From Bacillus cereus G9842 (GTDB taxonomy: Bacteria; Bacillota; Bacilli; Bacillales; Bacillaceae_G): a stretch of DNA of 64,000 nt. Each line of letters begins with the position of its first letter. Positions within the stretch are counted from its first letter, which is position 1. Shown here in pieces: positions 63,601 through 64,000 of this stretch. The translations under genes and the position numbers were made by a program. The notes under the pieces are model-generated. The model saw nothing but the letters and a program-made list of their open reading frames with translations. It ran no database searches and had not been told where the DNA came from. The stretch spans positions 1,464,001-1,528,000 of the forward strand of contig NC_011772.1 in the NCBI RefSeq assembly GCF_000021305.1, given 5' to 3'.

Positions 63601-64000
63601 CGGTAGCGAACGCTTGATCCACTGTTTTTGCTGAAATGACATTTGCATCGTTTACTTGAGTAAATGTAGTGGTTGAAGTAGTGTTTTTATTTACAGGTGA
63701 AGCGTTTGGATCAACGATAAAGTTGTAGGAGACGAAAGCGCTATTTGAAATAGGGTTTGGATTTGGAATGCTAGTTATTACTACTTGGAATGAAGCTGTA
63801 ATTGTAGTATTAGCATTGATGCTACCAATATTGATGCTAGCTGGTGTTATGCCCGGCTGAGTAACACCGTTAACTATAACACTGTTCGGTACAAAGGAAG
63901 TGCCATTCGCGATGGAATCGGATAGTAATACGTTGTTCGCTGCAACATTTCCATCGTTAGTAAGAGCAAAGGTGTAAGTTAATACATCGCCAACTTCCGC
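51635..64000 (-). CDS. giant DUF11-repeat surface-type protein (5' end outside the window)
   Basis: The frame is open from the window end (64000) to TAA at 51637-51635: 4121 residues without a start in a convincing context, so the N-terminus is missing. A GTG at 63622 is an internal Val of a repeat and not a start. It consists of 30 full units plus part of one more, each ~131-133 residues: (I/V)xATKSxD..FA.IGDTITYT..LTNTGN..A.NV.FTD.IP.GT.FIPNSV.ING...P..NP..GI.IG.I, ITFQV, NPI.N.S...Y.F..DP..PP. This is the DUF11 (Ig-like beta) repeat. The C-terminal ~45 residues (ENPDETLPNLNCFFDGERF ... NYLWTWIWWN) are Trp-rich. No LPxTG motif and no membrane segment are seen at the C-terminus. An extended surface or spore-surface fibre is the likely role, inferred. 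Confidence 0.9.
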   Translation of the reverse strand, partial: AEVGDVLTYTFALTNDGNVAANNVLLSDSIANGTSFVPNSVIVNGVTQPGITPASINIGSINANTTITASFQVVITSIPNPNPISNSAFVSYNFIVDPNASPVNKNTTSTTTFTQVNDANVISAKTVDQAFATVGDILTYTVTLTNAGSVSADSPTFVDTNPDGTTFIPNTFLINGVLQNNADPNIGVPLSSIPANGSLTVSYQVTVTSLPTQNPTINSSSTQYSFILNPGDPPTIEISVSNTVSTQINLANVVIVKEVDLTIADVGQPITYTISLANLGNTTANNVIVTDIIPNGTTIVPNSIFIGGALQLGADPSTGLQVGSIPSGGFTTIVFQISANGLPSPNPIQNSASLQYSFIADPNLPALVRNAASNIVTTQINTANIIATKLTSTNFANVGDIILYATILTNNGNIPAANVTFTDIIPAGTLFIPNTVTINNVPIANANPANGISIGMIGANSSRTVAFQVFVPTIPAVNPITNQSGTTFQYTYDPSKPAVMQMVASNTVQTTINNASIAATKSADKQFANVNDIITYTTTLTNNGNTLASNVIFTDVIPNGTSFIPNSVSVNGNTLPNVNPASGIAIDPINPNANTLISFQVQVNSIPNPNPIPNQSNTTYQYVIDPNLPPASANALSNVITTQINNATIIATKSVNTPNAAIGDIVTYTIAVTNTGNIPASATVLTDGLGPGASFIPNSVTINNVSQPGLDPSLGIHLDDISPGNTTFITFQVKILAIPPSGTLTNNALVNYEYAVNPAETPAIGSTVTNTTVTPIIDATLVINKSASTTFATIGDTITFTSSVTNTGNTTANNIVFTDTIPNGTTLVPNSFKINGVTVPNANPQNGINIGNLNSNASVTLSFQVNITTLPNPNPIPNKSSLQYSFIVDINEPPVSRTVQSNTTFTQVNSASVIATKTASSAFAAVGDTITYTTTLTNSGNTTANTPVFIDILPPELSFVPDSVQINTIPQLGFRPDSGISLDSIPVGGTTTISFQAIVGSIPATNPTLNQSSTTYLIIVDPTQPPMTETATSNPTLVQINEAIIQATKSVDRLFSDVAPGNSFLTYTVLLENVGNTTATNIIFTDPIPNNTIFIEDSVRVGGVLLPGVNPANGIPIGDIIAGDFTNVTFRVQVVSIPNPIFTIGPGGPNSPVVNSASIDYQFITGPNLPLVSRSTTSNPVATQINSGEIVAIKSVDKTFATIGDTISYTITLSNPGNVTSQNIIFTDILPDGTTFISGTLTNDSGTQQIGNPASGIQIGNINPNGTAVISLNVLVTNIPSINPISNFSSIQFEHVIDPSQPSALQTAVSNTVSTTINSAVLTTTKSVDKSIISVGDTLTYTTTITNTGNTPATNITFTSAIPPSTTFVPDSVTINGIQQLGAQPALGVNIPNIAPGETVTVTFQVNVISVPPSSSIMGNDTILYSYTVDPNGTPATTSTSTNIVTNPVLDAMIMMIKSVDQTIVTLGDTITYTTILTNNGNTNATNITFTDLIPDGTTFITDSVTIDGITQIGLNPNTGITIGAIAPNSSISIAFQVTATSTPVQNPIANSASASYTFIADPNAPIVSRNVTSNTVFTTINTATILSLKQVDKSFSRIGDTLTYTVALTNNGNSSAQNVIFTDTMPSGTTFIANTFSINGVPQSDADPSNGVNIGTITAGTTVTVSFQVTVTSLPTENPIVNFSSTSYQLVSPPDAETSISNPVSTQIKEAILSMTKNESVSFADIGQTAFYTTSITNVGNTDATNIVFTDVLPSGLTFVPNTLTVNGVLQPNANPNTGVLLATLPPNEIYSIVFQVTVNSIPPSNPAPNTASTTYEFTVDPGNPPVSSTATSNTTLLQINNATIISTKTADLTFADVGNTITFTLNLPNTGNVTATDVTIIDILDSNLSFVPNSFTVNGQTIPNADLSTGVNIGSINGGNTAIVTFQATVITLPTLNPISNSASITYHYVVDPSQPPITTSNQSNTTTTQINSATLTAQKNSNVSTVDIGQDITYTVTITNSGNVSATNVIFTDLIPDGTSFEPNSFTLNGTSIPNANIITGVPIGDIAPNESVIVAFHINANEIPPINPITNQASVSFQYIVNPANPPVSKNITSNSVSTQIESAILNTIKIGDKAFATIGDTITYTTTITNTGNIPANNVVFSDPIPSWTQFVAGSVVVDGTPLTSASIIDGVGINTITPNQIVTIVFQVQIVSNPTTLTPELQNLGFVNFQYNVGNALQAQPGNVETNVFVTSINSAILSAVKTTNTAFANIGDTITYTVLIQNNGNTNATNVNFSDMVPAGTTFVENSFTVNGSSLPGANPNNGVNIGTVNAGSSLTVTFQVIVTSTPPSNPITNVASIQYAFIVDPASPPVTSTINSNSASTQINNATVTTVLQANRTIVSIGDVITYTATLTNTGNFPANSVLLINGVPEGALFVPNSVTLNGISLPDASPTLGIPVGIIAPGDSATITFQFLASSIPPQGAIINQALTSYTYIVDPSQPPVTATSSSNTVNTAVVDASLSAIKSTDSLVQSTDGTITYTVVVQNNGNTTANTVTLTDLVPEGTAFIPNSVTINSVSVPGADPNVGIPLNPIAPSEIVTVTFQVIVQSIPSVNPISNTARIDYTFIADPTAPIISRTITSNPAFTQISDATILSLKAVNAQQATTGDILTYTITLENTGNIPTTNLTFSDTIPQGTTFVENSFTLNGTAILDANPNVGVTLPNLAANATHLISFQILINDSFSQESITNQSNTTYTIQPDPGQPPITETSTSNIVITNFVQAQLTITKTSNPTTVDIGGTILYISEVKNIGNVDAININFTDSIPAGTTFVPDSVTINGILQPGVNPENGIPIGTIPANSSKTILFQVQTNNPPTETEIVNQSSATYQYVSIPAAPPVNRSANSNIVTTSLQNANIISVKSADVTFVSIGQIITYTNTLQNIGSVPANNTVFIDNIPEGTIFIEDSLAINNVIQPGANPENGVTLGTIQPNETVTISFQVQLTNIPEGNTVINISDTSYEYQIDPSSPIIQRRSLSNAVNTEVRTANVSASKSANRSITRIGQIITYTVAVTNAGTVPITNTLLIDAIAAGTTFVLNSILVDGIPRPNENPITGINLDIILPNNTIIVTFQVSVVSIPPQNNINNIAVIHYEYEPDPSAPPISETTSSNSTNIQFIDAILIATKSANTVLANIDETIEYTVFIQNNGSTTTNSIFFTDTIADGTVFIPGSVIVNNTVLPAADPNIGFSIPNVAAGQIATITFQVSVTNLPVVNPAPNTANIVYDFIFNPDFAPIQKSTTSNTTFVQINDADIVSLKTVDLTSVTIGDILTYTTTLTNTGNTDATAVVFTDNIPDGTTFIDGSVLVNNIPQLNANPSAGILVGTITPNTSIPVTFSVTVVALPASGHVQNQSTSRYTINAEEQISTSNITFTEFISANVIATKTTPIQYADLQTIIPYTISIINNGNIQVENIIVTDIIPANTSFIENSVIVNGNARPNDNPLNGIQIDNIPPNTTATILFQVRVTSIPQTNPISNTSTIEYEYTVPDRPPITETIISSAAATEINHANLNSNKAVDLAFATVGDTLTYTITLNQTGNVATNDVNIQDIIPQGTTFIENSVIVNGEALPGVNPVSGIPIGTIIVGGDAIVSFQVTVTSIPTPNELNNNAITTFNYIVNPNNVPVTNTTTTNTVTTTVQNDNVIAIKSVDVTNALPGQTLTYTITITNSGNVTIEDLLAIDTVPIDTTFVADSVTINGINQPNENPENGITLGNLAPNESVIITFQVTISSSTLQSTINNDASVSYTVIIDPTKPPITITKQTNTVTTTVIDPMVRIEKTTDKSIVVIGDIITFTLAVFNHSPIPTISTSVIDSIPAGTTFIENSVTINGTSVQNVRPDTGINIGSLSADTVATITFQVLVTSIPSNSTIINSATVTAAFQLTPQDPIITFIVNSNIVRIPVQFVTATVTKNASVSSAYLNQYFDYTVRITNTSEISLSNISLQDTIPAGLQFINGTVFINGERSPLANPNIGFLVATNLEPTETIIVLFTVQVISPPINNQFKNTANISLQLQVSPTDPPITVTVTSNENIVTFVPENPDETLPNLNCFFDGERFIRITPQNARNYLWTWIWWN
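51780..63990 (-). repeat. ~395-bp degenerate tandem repeats (31 units) of the giant gene
   Basis: Each unit encodes one DUF11 domain of ~131 residues. At DNA level the units are strongly diverged apart from short blocks such as those for GDTITYT and TTFIPNSV, and the repeats keep frame throughout. The long complementary-strand frames are by-products of this composition. Confidence 0.85.

Noticed and set aside
63620..63622. GTG at 63622 as start of the giant gene
   Set aside because: It is a Val inside a repeat (KTVDQAF), has no ribosome site, and the frame continues with further DUF11 sequence to the window edge.

Overview
The window is chromosomal DNA of a Bacillus cereus-group bacterium (B. 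cereus, B. anthracis, B. thuringiensis or a close relative). It is AT-rich, uses AGGAGG-type ribosome binding sites, and carries spore-coat and small spore-protein genes. Its first ~24 kb keeps the order of the B. subtilis panBCD to ypwA segment: panB-panC-panD, dinG, ypmA-ypmB-aspB, dnaD-nth-ypoC, ponA/recU, yppC, sspM-like, yppD-yppE, yppF, yppG, cotD, ypsA, gpsB, rnpB, ypsC, ypvA, ypwA. The asnS gene that B. subtilis has between aspB and dnaD is not here. Species and strain cannot be fixed from this sequence.

Layout. 1-2518: pantothenate operon behind a structured leader with a terminator hairpin. 2.6-9.6 kb: DinG helicase/exonuclease, YpmA/B, aspartate aminotransferase, DnaD, endonuclease III, YpoC. 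9.6-13.0 kb (minus): recU-ponA; ponA has an in-frame TAA that cuts off the FN3/Lys-Glu-Ala tail, while the tail frame stays open. 13-18.3 kb: ypp genes, an SspM-like spore peptide, two coat genes with sigma-K-like promoters, YpsA, GpsB and RNase P RNA. 18.4-24 kb: YpsC methyltransferase, a second DinG/XPD-like helicase (YpvA), M32 carboxypeptidase and an acetyltransferase. 24-25.4 kb (minus): a macrolide phosphotransferase gene behind an attenuator-type leader coding for a 15-residue ErmDL-like peptide with the Arg-Leu-Arg stalling motif. 25.5-28.5 kb: methionine aminopeptidase and a guanine-riboswitch-controlled xpt-pbuX operon. 28.5-36 kb: DUF418 membrane protein, a Fur-box-linked 28-residue membrane peptide, double dynamin DynA, small genes and a rhodanese-type sulfurtransferase. 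35.9-36.4 kb: two tandem structured RNA units, paralogous and supported by compensatory changes, in one promoter-to-terminator unit. 36.4-38.9 kb: a lipoprotein / glutathionylspermidine-synthase-like / DUF350 operon resembling part of E. coli yjfLMC. 38.9-40.3 kb: an intergenic repeat, then an Mg2+ M-box riboswitch in front of a 34-residue ORF and a membrane-segment-free, A-domain-only remnant of an Mg2+ P-type ATPase. 40.4-41.9 kb: YpcP 5'-3' exonuclease and an FbpB-like small basic protein. 42-49.9 kb: an eight-gene Wzx/Wzy-type exopolysaccharide operon with a NagR/DasR-like palindrome upstream. 50-51.5 kb: a beta-helix (pectate-lyase-like) protein. 51.6-64 kb (minus): the 3' part (more than 4,100 codons) of a giant DUF11-repeat protein whose start lies outside the window.

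The most notable points are the ErmDL-like leader of mph, the tandem structured RNAs, the M-box in front of a soluble MgtA fragment, the ponA nonsense codon, the inactive-looking tyrosine-kinase partner in the polysaccharide operon with its GlcNAc-type operator, and the giant repeat protein.
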